This document shows positions 7,773 through 15,930 of a DNA stretch of 34,735 nt, one piece after another (the first letter of the stretch is position 1; every line of letters starts with the position of its first letter). Location: the IMG/VR virus record IMGVR_UViG_3300047678_000541, positions 1-34,735 of that record; one strand, 5' to 3'. A program made the position numbers and the translations under genes. The notes under the pieces are model-generated. The model was not told the DNA's origin. It saw only the letters and a program-made list of their open reading frames with translations, and ran no database searches. The stretch is from a virus.

Positions 7773-9017
7773 TTATTTATTTGTTTTTTCTAATCTCTTA
7801 TATACTTCTTTGATAATTGCGTCCATGTTTTCTTCTATTTTCTTTTCGAATAAAGGACTCCAACTCTGTTGTGTTGGTTTTGTGTATTCATCGTCGGCAG
7901 CAACTTTTTCTTCTTTTTTGCCAAGAGCTTTTTGTATATCCTTCAAAGCTTTATTTTTTAATAAATCATCTAGCCAATTTGTTGGTAAGTTATATTTTGG
8001 ACCTAATTGTTGAGCTAACAATGCAAATTTACCACTTTTTAAATTGTTTACTATATCAGTACTAAATTGAGAAGGAGATTTCCCTTGATATAACTCAGGC
8101 TTGCTTGCCATTATCTCTTCGTAAGGAACTTTATCTCTAAAATATTTTATAAGAGCATAGCTTACACCAGGCGCTGTTTTTATTTTAGGGTTTTTAGATA
8201 TTTCTTCTACTCCATCAGCAAAATCATTAAATAAATCACCAAGATTATATATTAAATCACCTTTTGAATTATCATAATTTAAATCATCTGCTATTTGTGA
8301 AACCATAGCTTCAGGAGAATCTACTCCACTAAACTCAGTGTCAACAGCAAGGTCAGAACCAGCAGTACTTATTTTATCGTCTTCTTCACCACTTACTTTG
8401 CCTGACACGAAAGATTCGGGGTCATCATATGATGTAATTCCAGCACTACCACCTCTTTTAGGTGAGGCAAGTTGAGAAGAAATGCCTGCAAGTCCGTTTT
8501 GTAGATGATGAACAAACAATGGGATAATCCCTGAACCTGCTACATCCCCTTTGTAAGAATCAATTATTTTTTCAAAATTAGTTGGATCCATAACAACTTT
8601 TACAAAAGCATTTCCTATAGCATCTTCAGCCACATTTCTCCAACCTTTTTCTCCAAATCTTTTCTTTATATTTTGTAAGAATGGCTTATAATTAATTAAT
8701 ATTTTATATACTTTATTTCCGCCATTAGCTGAATTTGGATAGAAAATAGATGCTATTGCATCTCTTAGGCGACTGTCTTTTGTTTGTTTGTATTCTTCAG
8801 CAGCTTTTTCGATAACATAATTTAAAACATGCTCATCTTGTTTGCCTAGTTCTAAGTTTAGTCTTCCGTTTGTCCAACGGTTATACATATTTTCAGCAAC
8901 CCTTAATTGATCTGGGGTTAATTTTTTAGCCATCTCCTCAGAGCTTTCTTTAATCAACTTATTGATATAGGCTATATTGAAAGCCTCTCTGATTGTTTTT
9001 AAAATGATTTTTTCCAT
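7773..9017 (-). CDS. Large hypothetical protein, possibly structural or sigma-like
   Basis: 414 residues, not recognised with confidence. It begins MEKIILKTIREAFN, a basic amphipathic peptide with an IRE tripeptide that also occurs near the N-terminus of the proteins at 9784 and 12773. Residues ~105-185 (YKPFLQNIKKRFGEKGW, VAEDAIGNAFVKVV, IIPLFVHHLQNGLAGI) loosely recall sigma-70 region 2, but the match is weak. A Ser/Gly/Asp-rich middle (~195-240) looks disordered and the C-terminal half is helical. It is the only minus-strand gene in this part and has its own TATTTATAA motif 15 bases upstream. A virion or internal head protein is a plausible reading; a divergent sigma factor is an alternative. 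Confidence 0.65.
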   Translation of the reverse strand: MEKIILKTIREAFNIAYINKLIKESSEEMAKKLTPDQLRVAENMYNRWTNGRLNLELGKQDEHVLNYVIEKAAEEYKQTKDSRLRDAIASIFYPNSANGGNKVYKILINYKPFLQNIKKRFGEKGWRNVAEDAIGNAFVKVVMDPTNFEKIIDSYKGDVAGSGIIPLFVHHLQNGLAGISSQLASPKRGGSAGITSYDDPESFVSGKVSGEEDDKISTAGSDLAVDTEFSGVDSPEAMVSQIADDLNYDNSKGDLIYNLGDLFNDFADGVEEISKNPKIKTAPGVSYALIKYFRDKVPYEEIMASKPELYQGKSPSQFSTDIVNNLKSGKFALLAQQLGPKYNLPTNWLDDLLKNKALKDIQKALGKKEEKVAADDEYTKPTQQSWSPLFEKKIEENMDAIIKEVYKRLEKTNK

Positions 9018-9032
9018 TTCTAAAGGTTTTTG

Positions 9033-9041
9033 TTATAAATA
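9033..9041 (-). promoter_or_regulatory. TATTTATAA motif, candidate phage promoter
   Basis: Reads TATTTATAA on the minus strand, 15 bases before the ATG at 9017. The orientation relative to its gene is the same as for plus-strand copies. Confidence 0.4.
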
Positions 9042-9108
9042 GTTATTTTTTTGCTTTTTTCTAAAGTTTCTACTTATAAACAATATGTTGAAATATTTTT
9101 AAATTATC

Positions 9109-9140
9109 TTGATTTTTGTATGATAAATTGTGTATATTTG
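9109..9140 (+). promoter_or_regulatory. Bacteroidetes-type promoter upstream of ssb
   Basis: TATATTTG at 9133-9140 is a perfect -7 box. A TTG at 9109-9111 lies 21 bases before it, slightly long; a TTTG at 9115-9118 is too close. It leaves a leader of about 50 bases before the SSB start. Confidence 0.5.
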
Positions 9141-9193
9141 TATAAGAAATAACAACAATAAACAATTATTAAATCAACTAAAAAAGTAAAATT

Positions 9194-9700
9194 ATGGACG
9201 GATTAAACGAAGCAAACTTAATTGGAAACGTAGGTAAAGACGTAGAGCTTAAACACTTGGACAATGACAAAAAAGTAGCTAAAATAGTATTAGCAACAAA
9301 CAAGACCTACAAAAAGGCAAATGGCGAAAAAGAAAGTAAAACAGAATGGCACAACATTGAATTTTGGGGTGATACAGCTCAGTTTTGTGGTAATTACATA
9401 AAGAAAGGTATGATGTTATACGTTTCTGGAGAACTTAGAACTGATCAGTTTGAAAAAGAAGGTCAGAAACATTATAGAACTAAAATCGTTGGAAATGAAA
9501 TTAAAATCCTTTCTAATGGAAGTAGTGAAAAAACAAATACAACAACTAATGCGGCATCAGGTGGTCAAACATCGACTGTTGTTAATGGAAATACAAACAC
9601 CCAATCAAGCCCTAGTCAGCAGGCTCAGCAATATGCGACTGAAACTGTAAGTTCAAATACTTTCGCAGGATCAGACGACAATGATGACTTACCATTTTAA
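9194..9700 (+). CDS. ssb: Single-stranded DNA-binding protein
   Basis: Coats single-stranded DNA during replication and recombination. Residues 1-110 are a bacterial-type OB fold (NEANLIGNVGKDVELK, then SKTEWHNIEFWGDTAQFCGN, KKGMMLYVSGELRTDQFE). A Ser/Thr/Asn/Gln-rich linker follows. The protein ends in DDNDDLPF, the acidic tail with terminal Pro-Phe that recruits partner proteins in bacterial SSBs. 168 residues is normal. It has its own promoter and terminator, so it is an independent transcription unit. Confidence 0.96.
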   Translation: MDGLNEANLIGNVGKDVELKHLDNDKKVAKIVLATNKTYKKANGEKESKTEWHNIEFWGDTAQFCGNYIKKGMMLYVSGELRTDQFEKEGQKHYRTKIVGNEIKILSNGSSEKTNTTTNAASGGQTSTVVNGNTNTQSSPSQQAQQYATETVSSNTFAGSDDNDDLPF

Positions 9701-9730
9701 AAAATAACAAACCGTTGTTATTTTAAAAAA

Positions 9731-9759
9731 GCCCCTCTTTTGAGGGGTTTTTTGTTTTT
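9731..9759 (+). terminator. Rho-independent terminator after ssb
   Basis: CCCCTC/GAGGGG stem with a TTTT loop is followed by a 12-base T-rich tract. Confidence 0.9.
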
Positions 9760-9765
9760 GTGAGA

Positions 9766-9774
9766 TATTTATAA
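9766..9774 (+). promoter_or_regulatory. TATTTATAA motif, candidate phage promoter
   Basis: Lies directly after the ssb terminator and 9 bases before the ATG at 9784. Confidence 0.45.
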
Positions 9775-9783
9775 ATAAAAATT

Positions 9784-10239
9784 ATGAGCCTTAATTTAAG
9801 AAAGTTAATCAGGGAAACCATTGAGAACCACACAAATCAAAATAGTGAAGCAGAATTAGATGAAGCACAGATTGAAGAAGAAAGAATCAGCAATAAAGAA
9901 TCTGCTCTTAAAGTAAAAAATAGAGAGAATTTTGTGGCTTCACACACTTATGGTGAAGATTTGGGTGGATTAGGAGAAATGTATGTAGCCTATTCTTATG
10001 GAGAACAGCATCCGCTTTATCTATGGTATAAAGGTAATTGGTATTATAACAATCAAGAGTATATATTACCTGATGGAACGCCAAATGTATGGACTCAAAA
10101 ACACTTAAAGGCTCTTAGGCCAAGCGAAGAAGTTCAAGCTAGACCAACTGCTTTTTTGAAAAAGTTAATAAAAAAATTCAAGAAAAAACATGGTATAGGC
10201 GACAACTCACATTCTGATCTTGAGCCAGGAGAAAAATAA
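9784..10239 (+). CDS. Hypothetical protein with IRE-type N-terminal peptide
   Basis: 151 residues, not recognised. It begins MSLNLRKLIRETIENH, closely resembling the start of the 12773 product and less closely that of the minus-strand gene ending at 9017. T4 internal head proteins carry a short N-terminal capsid-targeting peptide cut by a prohead protease after (L/I)-x-E, and IRE fits that rule. After an acidic linker (EAELDEAQIEEE) comes a Tyr/Trp-rich segment (YSYGEQHPLYLWYKGNWYYN) and a basic C-terminus (KKLIKKFKKKHGIGDN). A packaged DNA-associated protein would fit; this is inference. Confidence 0.65.
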   Translation: MSLNLRKLIRETIENHTNQNSEAELDEAQIEEERISNKESALKVKNRENFVASHTYGEDLGGLGEMYVAYSYGEQHPLYLWYKGNWYYNNQEYILPDGTPNVWTQKHLKALRPSEEVQARPTAFLKKLIKKFKKKHGIGDNSHSDLEPGEK

Positions 10240-10240
10240 C

Positions 10241-10272
10241 ATTTGATTTTAAATCAAATTATTATTATTTTT
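10241..10272 (+). terminator. AT-rich palindrome followed by T-run
   Basis: ATTTGATTTTAAATCAAAT is a 19-base perfect inverted repeat followed by a T-rich stretch. It is a possible weak terminator between 9784 and 10278. Confidence 0.4.
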
Positions 10273-10277
10273 TACAA

Positions 10278-11570
10278 ATGTTTAAATCATTAAAAAATTA
10301 TATTTTCCCTATATTGGTTGCTGTTTCTGCACTAGCATTAGCAGGAGCTGCAGCTTTTTTCTCAGTTACTGGATTATCTAAGTTGTTTGGAGGGGCCCAA
10401 GGAGCGGTTATAATAATGGCTTCTAGCTTAGAGTTTGCAAAAATAATAACTGCATCTTTCTTGCATAGATATTGGAAAACACTTGACTGGAAATTAAAAA
10501 CATACCTAACAATAGGCACTATAACCATAATGGTAATAACTAGTGCGGGTATATATGGATTTTTATCAAGCGCCTATTCAGAAACTTCAAACAAACTTCA
10601 GAATATTGATGGTCAGATTTCTATAGTAGAACAAAAAAAGCAAGTTATAACAGAAGATATAAAAAGACTAGAATCTTCACAAAAATTAAAACAAGACAGA
10701 GTTCAATCTTTAATATCATTAAGATCTCAACAGGAGGCTAGGGTTGATAGTTTATATAACAGAAAGAGAACAACTGTGGCTAAGAGGGTTGAAGACCAAA
10801 TAGCGCAGTCTAATGCAGAAATAGAGAATACTACAAAAGAAGCTGATGAGCTTAGTAAAAAAATAGAGGCCAAGAGCGAAGAAGTTGGTGCTCTAGGTGT
10901 GGAAATATTAAATCTTAAAAATAATGATGTGGCAGCAGAAGTTGGTCCGCTAAAGTATATCGCTAATCTAACAGGAAAAAGCATGGACTCTGTGGTAAAC
11001 TTCTTTATATTGCTTTTAATATTTGTATTTGACCCCATGGCAGTTTGTTTGATAATAGCAACAAACATTACATTAGAAAAGGCTGGGATGAAAAGTTTAG
11101 CAGATGTAATAACTCTCCCTAAAAAGAAAGAAGAGGACGTTGTGGAAGAAATTGGGGTGCCTGTGGAAGAACCTAAACTTGTTGAACCCAAACAAAAAAT
11201 AGAATACAAGTCAAATGAAAATGGCGAGTTCGTACAACAAGCTCCAGAAGAAACTATGAATAACGAAGAGAAGTTGCAGATATTAGAAGCAATTAAGTCT
11301 CAAGGCATAGAAGGAAATAAACTATATTTAACATTTGTTGAAGCTCTTTATTTAAATGGCGCTCTTAAGGTTGGGGATCTATTGCCACCATTCATTAAGT
11401 TTACAGAAGAATTAAATTCAAGAGGGGTTGTTTATGAAGAAAAAGAAGTTATGGACTTTTTAACAATTTGTAATCTATTGAAAGTTACAGACATGTCAGG
11501 CCCAGACAGAAGAGTTGCTAAAGACTATAATGTAGCAAAAGGTATATTTAATATACTTTCTTCAAAATAA
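10278..11570 (+). CDS. Membrane protein with long coiled coil
   Basis: 430 residues. Hydrophobic helices lie at ~10-30 (FPILVAVSALALAGAAAFF), ~42-60 and ~76-97 (YLTIGTITIMVITSAGIYGF). Residues ~105-210 form a heptad-rich coiled coil (repeated Lys/Glu/Gln with Leu/Ile/Val). A further hydrophobic helix follows at ~236-262 (VVNFFILLLIFVFDPMAVCL). The C-terminal 170 residues are soluble, acidic and partly Pro/Glu-rich. The layout suggests an envelope-anchored protein with the coiled coil on one side, or a membrane-active virion component. No enzymatic motif is visible. Confidence 0.7.
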   Translation: MFKSLKNYIFPILVAVSALALAGAAAFFSVTGLSKLFGGAQGAVIIMASSLEFAKIITASFLHRYWKTLDWKLKTYLTIGTITIMVITSAGIYGFLSSAYSETSNKLQNIDGQISIVEQKKQVITEDIKRLESSQKLKQDRVQSLISLRSQQEARVDSLYNRKRTTVAKRVEDQIAQSNAEIENTTKEADELSKKIEAKSEEVGALGVEILNLKNNDVAAEVGPLKYIANLTGKSMDSVVNFFILLLIFVFDPMAVCLIIATNITLEKAGMKSLADVITLPKKKEEDVVEEIGVPVEEPKLVEPKQKIEYKSNENGEFVQQAPEETMNNEEKLQILEAIKSQGIEGNKLYLTFVEALYLNGALKVGDLLPPFIKFTEELNSRGVVYEEKEVMDFLTICNLLKVTDMSGPDRRVAKDYNVAKGIFNILSSK

Positions 11571-11600
11571 TTGTAACTTTTCTAAACTCTATACGTATAA
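11571..11600 (+). promoter_or_regulatory. TTGTAAC-N15-ACGTATAA element
   Basis: TTGTAAC at 11571-11577 and ACGTATAA at 11593-11600 are 15 bases apart. The same pair with the same spacing occurs at 17687 and 29126, and a close variant at 32535. It lies 21 bases before the RadA-like gene. It is probably a promoter class or operator. Confidence 0.5.
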
Positions 11601-11621
11601 TAATGTATAAAGCGATAGAAA

Positions 11622-12545
11622 ATGAAAAATTACCAAGATGTTAAAACGATTGCAACTCCATCAGTAAAAATTGGAGACGAGCTTTTAGATAGCCTTTTTT
11701 CTACACAAGGCGGTATTGAATGGGCGAATTTAATTTTCTTAACAGGTACTTCTGGGGCAGGTAAAACCACTCTTTGTAAAAAATTACAATCTCTTATTTC
11801 TGATCATAAATCTGTTTTCTATTCAAGAGAGATGTTAAGTCATTTAGTAAAAAAACAAACATTACGTTTAGAAATAACACATACAAATGCTTTTATTGCT
11901 GACTCACAAGATTATCCTCATTTTACTCAATTCATGGAAATGATTGAAAGTCGTGGTGATGTTAAAATTTTGATTTTAGACTCAGTTCAACGTATTGCTG
12001 TAGATTTTGTAAAACAAGGTATGAGCAGAGAAGCTGCTATGAGACATATTTATGATGTTTTAACTGAATGGAAAGACAGAACTAGTGGTGTTGTTATTTT
12101 GATTGGTCAGCTTACTAAAGATGGAGATTTTGAAGGTGCTAGTTTTTTAAAATTTGATTCAGATGCTCATGTTCACATGGTTTATGATGATAAGAAAAAC
12201 ATTAGAACTATAGAGACAACTAAAAACAGAATGGGTAAGCTTGGTAAGTTATACTATGAGATTTTAGATTCTTCTGAAACTTTAAAATTTTATTCGCAAA
12301 AAGATTTTGAATCGAAAGATAAAAGTATTACTTTTGATGACTATTTAAGAGAAATGGTTTTCAGCGTAACTTCAAATTTTGACAAGAAAAGTGAAAATTT
12401 TAAAAACTTCCAAAAGGAGTTTGCAGAATTTTCAAAGGACATGCACACAAAATGTTCTAATGATGAGATTGCAGTTTCTGATTATTATGGTAAAATTATT
12501 AGCAAACTACATGAATTAGTGTTCTCATATGATCTGCAAAAATAA
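11622..12545 (+). CDS. RadA/Sms-like RecA-fold ATPase
   Basis: RadA family proteins promote branch migration and strand exchange. Residues 41-48 are Walker A GTSGAGKT, residues ~115-120 Walker B ILILDS. GQLTKDGDFEGASFLKFDSD matches the RadA signature 'GHVTKDG...G...LEH.VD', and TTKNRMGKLG (~199-208) matches the RadA-specific KNRFG motif. It lacks RadA's N-terminal zinc finger and C-terminal Lon-like domain, so it is a core-only version of 307 residues. The C-terminal 90 residues are helical and unrecognised. It may act in phage recombination beside SSB and the helicase. Confidence 0.82.
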   Translation: MKNYQDVKTIATPSVKIGDELLDSLFSTQGGIEWANLIFLTGTSGAGKTTLCKKLQSLISDHKSVFYSREMLSHLVKKQTLRLEITHTNAFIADSQDYPHFTQFMEMIESRGDVKILILDSVQRIAVDFVKQGMSREAAMRHIYDVLTEWKDRTSGVVILIGQLTKDGDFEGASFLKFDSDAHVHMVYDDKKNIRTIETTKNRMGKLGKLYYEILDSSETLKFYSQKDFESKDKSITFDDYLREMVFSVTSNFDKKSENFKNFQKEFAEFSKDMHTKCSNDEIAVSDYYGKIISKLHELVFSYDLQK

Positions 12546-12753
12546 AAAATTTAAAATTTACATTTTAAAATACAAATTACATAAATTAAAAAAAGAAAGA
12601 GAACAAAAGTTTTTATATTTAGCCGATGCTCATTATGACATATTTTCTAGAGTAGATTCTCTAGAAAAAAAATTCCCTGAGATATTTAATCCAATAGATA
12701 CAGAGATTGGTCGAACTCAAAGAGTATTAGAAAGACTCCAAAAATTTAATTAA
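12529..12753 (+). CDS. Hypothetical small basic helical protein
   Basis: 74 residues, not recognised. It is strongly basic at the N-terminus (KNKKFKIYILKYKLHKLKKERE) and helical, with alternating charges to the end (LEKKFPEIF, RTQRVLERLQKFN). The ATG overlaps the end of the RadA-like gene by 17 bases, which suggests translational coupling. Confidence 0.5.
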   Translation: MICKNKKFKIYILKYKLHKLKKEREQKFLYLADAHYDIFSRVDSLEKKFPEIFNPIDTEIGRTQRVLERLQKFN

Positions 12754-12755
12754 TT

Positions 12756-12778
12756 CCCCATATTTATAATATATGGGG
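12756..12778 (+). terminator. Hairpin that contains the next start codon
   Basis: CCCCATAT/ATATGGGG 8-bp stem with loop TTATAAT is followed by AATTTTTATTT. It resembles a terminator, but the ATG of the next gene (12773) lies inside the 3' arm, so it could also control translation. Part of the TATTTATAA word falls in the loop. Confidence 0.55.
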
Positions 12779-12991
12779 AATTTTTATTTAAGGAAATATA
12801 TTAGAGAAGCATTAGAAGAATATGGTAATATGGCTTTCCAAAAAGTTAATGCTTATCCTCCTGATCACAATAAATTTCCAACGTTAGACCCAGACCATCC
12901 AAATGACCCAGCGGATATAGATTTTTTAAATGATCTGAAATTTCAGGATGATAATTTAGAAGAAGAGGAAGATTTAAAAGAGAGCGAATAA
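12773..12991 (+). CDS. Small acidic protein with IRE-type N-terminal peptide
   Basis: 72 residues, not recognised. It begins MGNFYLRKYIREALEEYGN, close to the N-terminus of the 9784 product (LRKLIRETIEN). The rest is Pro/Asp-rich (YPPDHNKFPTLDPDHPNDPA) and very acidic at the end (DNLEEEEDLKESE). A short targeting peptide on an acidic tail resembles small internal head or assembly-core proteins of T4-like phages; this is inference. The start codon is sequestered in a hairpin. Confidence 0.55.
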   Translation: MGNFYLRKYIREALEEYGNMAFQKVNAYPPDHNKFPTLDPDHPNDPADIDFLNDLKFQDDNLEEEEDLKESE

Positions 12992-13008
12992 TCACTCTCT
13001 TTTTTTTA
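12979..13008 (+). terminator. Rho-independent terminator overlapping gene end
   Basis: AGAGAG/CTCTCT stem spans the stop codon of the 12773 gene and is followed by eight T. Confidence 0.75.
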
Positions 13009-13099
13009 TCAACAATTTTTAATATCTTATTAAGATAAAAAATGATTTGCCTATGTTTTAGCCTTTTATTTAATTATTTATTTACAAAGAATTATTGTT

Positions 13100-13303
13100 A
13101 TGAGAATGGTACAGAAAACATTGGAAAAGGTAGTCATAGAAGTGACATCAAAAGAGATAGACGACGAAGGTTTTGAAGTTATTTGGGATAAAATAAGAAA
13201 AGTTTATACCACAGAAGAATATGATGTACACTCTATAAGTTTCGATAAAAAAAGTGAGGATATTTTATTTATAGAATTATTATATAAAAAAATAAAAGAA
13301 TAG
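13100..13303 (+). CDS. Hypothetical protein, 67 residues
   Basis: Not recognised. Alternating strands and helices (KVVIEVTSKEIDDEGFEVIW, YDVHSISFDKKSEDILFIEL) suggest a small alpha/beta fold. It stands alone between a terminator and the Clp promoter. It ends in TAG, a rare stop in this window. Confidence 0.5.
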   Translation: MRMVQKTLEKVVIEVTSKEIDDEGFEVIWDKIRKVYTTEEYDVHSISFDKKSEDILFIELLYKKIKE

Positions 13304-13312
13304 ACTGTTTTT

Positions 13313-13344
13313 TTTGATTTTATAAATTAAAAAAGTTATATTTG
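13313..13344 (+). promoter_or_regulatory. Bacteroidetes-type promoter of the Clp gene
   Basis: TTTG at 13313-13316, 20 bases, then TATATTTG at 13337-13344. It lies 19 bases before the ATG at 13364. Confidence 0.65.
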
Positions 13345-13363
13345 AATGTAAACAAACACAATT

Positions 13364-15379
13364 ATGGACAAAAAAAGATCGTTTGATTCTGAAGATGAGG
13401 AAAGTGCTGGTTCAGATAAAATAAAAAAGACAAATAGTTCTACTCCTAATTTGGATAAGTTCGGCAAAGACTTGACTAAATTAGCGTCTTTAGGCAAGTT
13501 AGACCCTGTTGTTGGCAGAGAAAACGAAGTAGATCAAACTATAGAAATATTAAATAAAAGAAAAAAAAATAATCCAATCTTAATTGGCGAAAGCGGTGTT
13601 GGTAAAACTGCCATAGCGGAAGGACTGGCTATTAGAATATTCAATAAACAAGTTGACAGATCTCTTTTTAATAAAAGAATAATAGAGTTAAATATGACAT
13701 CTATTGTGTCTGGCACAAAATACAGAGGCGAATTTGAAGCAAGAATGGAAGAGATAATAAAAGAGGTTCAAAAAAACCCTGACGTTATTATATTCATTGA
13801 TGAAATACATACTGTAATTGGGGCAGGCGGAGCATCAGGATCTATGGATGCGGCCAATATCATAAAACCAGCTCTAGCAAGAGGGGAAATGAGATGTATA
13901 GGAGCTACCACGCTTGATGAATATAAGAAAGTAATAGAAAATGATAGTGCTCTAGACAGAAGATTTCAAAAGGTATACATAAGCGTTCCTACTAAGGAAG
14001 AAACTTTTGAAATATTAAAACAGATAAAGCCAAGGTATGAAGATTTCCATGGAGTATTTTATTCTGATGAGATTCTGAAATATTGTGTTGACATGTCTGA
14101 TAGATATATTACAAATAGAAATTTTCCTGACAAAGCAATAGATTTAATGGATGAAGTTGGTTCTAGCGTTAAGTTGCATAAAATAGCAATACCCGAAGCT
14201 ATAAAAAAATTAGAATCAGACATGGTTGATATTGTAGATAAGAAAAAAGAAGCCGCAAAAAAACAGGATTATGAAAATGCTGCCATATACAGAGACAAAG
14301 AAAGACAAATACTTACTGCAATAGAAGAAGAAAACATTAAATGGAAGGAAGCGATAAAACAAACAAAACTACCAATTGAATCTGAGGATTTAGCAAAAGT
14401 AATTGCTAAACATACTGGAATTCCTGTTAATAAATTAACTGATTCTGAAAATGAGAAGCTTATTAAGTTAGATAAGTTTTTGAAAAAACAAATTATAGGT
14501 CAAGATGAAGCTGTTGATAAAATAGTTGACGCAATTCAAAGATCTAGATTAGGAATACAAGACCCAGATAAGCCAATTGCATCATTTTTGTTTCTAGGAT
14601 CTACAGGAGTTGGTAAAACTTTGTTGGCTAAAATATTAGCAAAGTTTATGTTTGACACAGAAGAATCGTTTATTAGATTTGACATGTCTGAGTACATGGA
14701 ATCTATCTCCGCTACAAAATTAATAGGTTCAGCTCCTGGATATATTGGCTATGAAGAAAAAGGTCAATTAACAGAGAAAGTAAAAAACCGACCATATTCA
14801 ATAGTTTTATTTGATGAAATTGAAAAGGCGCATCCAGATGTGTTTAATATACTTCTTCAGATCTTAGACGAAGGTAAACTAACTGACAATACTGGTAAAG
14901 AAGTAAATTTTAAAAACACAATAATTATTTTAACTTCTAATATTGGAACAGATAAGATTTTGTCAGAAAAGAAATTAGGTTTTAACTTAGTATCAACTCA
15001 TGATGATGTTACTGAAATGGTAATGGGTGAACTTAAAAAGAAATTTAGACCAGAACTTATAAACAGAATAGATGAAAAAGTTGTATTTAAACCAATTACA
15101 GAGGAAAATGTTCTTAGAATAGTTGATATAGAATTGGATAAATTAATTGGTAGATTACAAGAGAAGGGTTATAAAATTTCTATTCATGCAAATGTTAAGA
15201 AATTTTTGTCTGAGACTGGATATGATAGAGACTATGGAGCAAGACCATTAAAAAGAGCTATTACAACTTATATAGAATCCCCTATTGCTAAGTTCATGAT
15301 ACACGAAAAGCCTCCCGTTGGATCTGTTATAAAATTAACGTTTGATAAAAAAGAAAATAAGGTCGTTGTAAAATTATAA
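13364..15379 (+). CDS. ClpC-like AAA+ unfoldase lacking the N-domain
   Basis: Hexameric unfoldase that feeds proteins to ClpP or remodels them. Two AAA+ modules: D1 with Walker A GESGVGKT (~75-82) and Walker [11 protein letters not shown]2 with Walker A GSTGVGKT (~412-419) and Walker [12 protein letters not shown]. Between them is a short UVR-type middle segment ([18 protein letters not shown]), as in ClpC rather than Clp[10 protein letters not shown] (~536-544) provides an LGF tripeptide at the place of the ClpP-docking loop, so it could dock on host ClpP. The N-terminal double Clp repeat domain is replaced by ~35 disordered residues ([13 protein letters not shown]), which should change substrate choice. 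671 residues against about 810-850 for ClpC. Confidence 0.92.
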   Translation: MDKKRSFDSEDEESAGSDKIKKTNSSTPNLDKFGKDLTKLASLGKLDPVVGRENEVDQTIEILNKRKKNNPILIGESGVGKTAIAEGLAIRIFNKQVDRSLFNKRIIELNMTSIVSGTKYRGEFEARMEEIIKEVQKNPDVIIFIDEIHTVIGAGGASGSMDAANIIKPALARGEMRCIGATTLDEYKKVIENDSALDRRFQKVYISVPTKEETFEILKQIKPRYEDFHGVFYSDEILKYCVDMSDRYITNRNFPDKAIDLMDEVGSSVKLHKIAIPEAIKKLESDMVDIVDKKKEAAKKQDYENAAIYRDKERQILTAIEEENIKWKEAIKQTKLPIESEDLAKVIAKHTGIPVNKLTDSENEKLIKLDKFLKKQIIGQDEAVDKIVDAIQRSRLGIQDPDKPIASFLFLGSTGVGKTLLAKILAKFMFDTEESFIRFDMSEYMESISATKLIGSAPGYIGYEEKGQLTEKVKNRPYSIVLFDEIEKAHPDVFNILLQILDEGKLTDNTGKEVNFKNTIIILTSNIGTDKILSEKKLGFNLVSTHDDVTEMVMGELKKKFRPELINRIDEKVVFKPITEENVLRIVDIELDKLIGRLQEKGYKISIHANVKKFLSETGYDRDYGARPLKRAITTYIESPIAKFMIHEKPPVGSVIKLTFDKKENKVVVKL

Positions 15380-15381
15380 TT

Positions 15382-15930
15382 ATGCCAGAAGAGATTTTAA
15401 AAATAAAAAAAGATTCTAACTATTATGTGCAAAATAAATTAGTACTTACACATGATATTAAGGATTTAAATGAATATTTAACTCAACTTCTAGGGCTATA
15501 CACAAGTCTAGAAGAGGAAATAACTCTATCTGAATTGGTCCATGCTTTATATGGATTAAGAAAATTTATAAGTGATTATTTTTCGGAGGATTATGAAGTT
15601 TTAAGAGCTTTTGTAACTGGAACAAAACTAGAAGAGCCTTGTAAGTATGTTAGATTTTACAAAAGTTTTAGAGTGGAAGCAGATAATTTTTCTGATGAAG
15701 AAGAATATGTTTATATACTTCCAGAAGTAGAATTTGTAAAAGCAGAAGAAGGAGAAACGGGTTATACAAAGCTTGGGGAGGTTCCTGTAATTATAGATGA
15801 AAATCTAACATTCAAAAATGAAGAGTTTTCTTTTAATAAAAAAGTTAAATTTACATTCCAGGATATTATTTATTGTATATTTGACGAAGTTAGTGAATAT
15901 GTAAAAGAAGGAACTAACATTTCTTATTAA
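15382..15930 (+). CDS. Hypothetical acidic protein, 182 residues
   Basis: Not recognised. It starts two bases after the Clp stop, so it is in the same operon. A helical first half (DIKDLNEYLTQLLGLYTSLE, LVHALYGLRKFISDYF) is followed by a beta-rich second half (YVYILPEVEFVKAEEGE, VKFTFQDIIYCIFDEV). Tight coupling to clpC suggests an adaptor or substrate, but nothing in the sequence proves it. Its 3' end overlaps the convergent PrsW gene by 17 bases. Confidence 0.65.
   Translation: MPEEILKIKKDSNYYVQNKLVLTHDIKDLNEYLTQLLGLYTSLEEEITLSELVHALYGLRKFISDYFSEDYEVLRAFVTGTKLEEPCKYVRFYKSFRVEADNFSDEEEYVYILPEVEFVKAEEGETGYTKLGEVPVIIDENLTFKNEEFSFNKKVKFTFQDIIYCIFDEVSEYVKEGTNISY

Noticed and set aside
7773-9017. 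Confident call as a second sigma factor
   Set aside because: Only a loose resemblance to region 2; no region 4 helix-turn-helix is evident.
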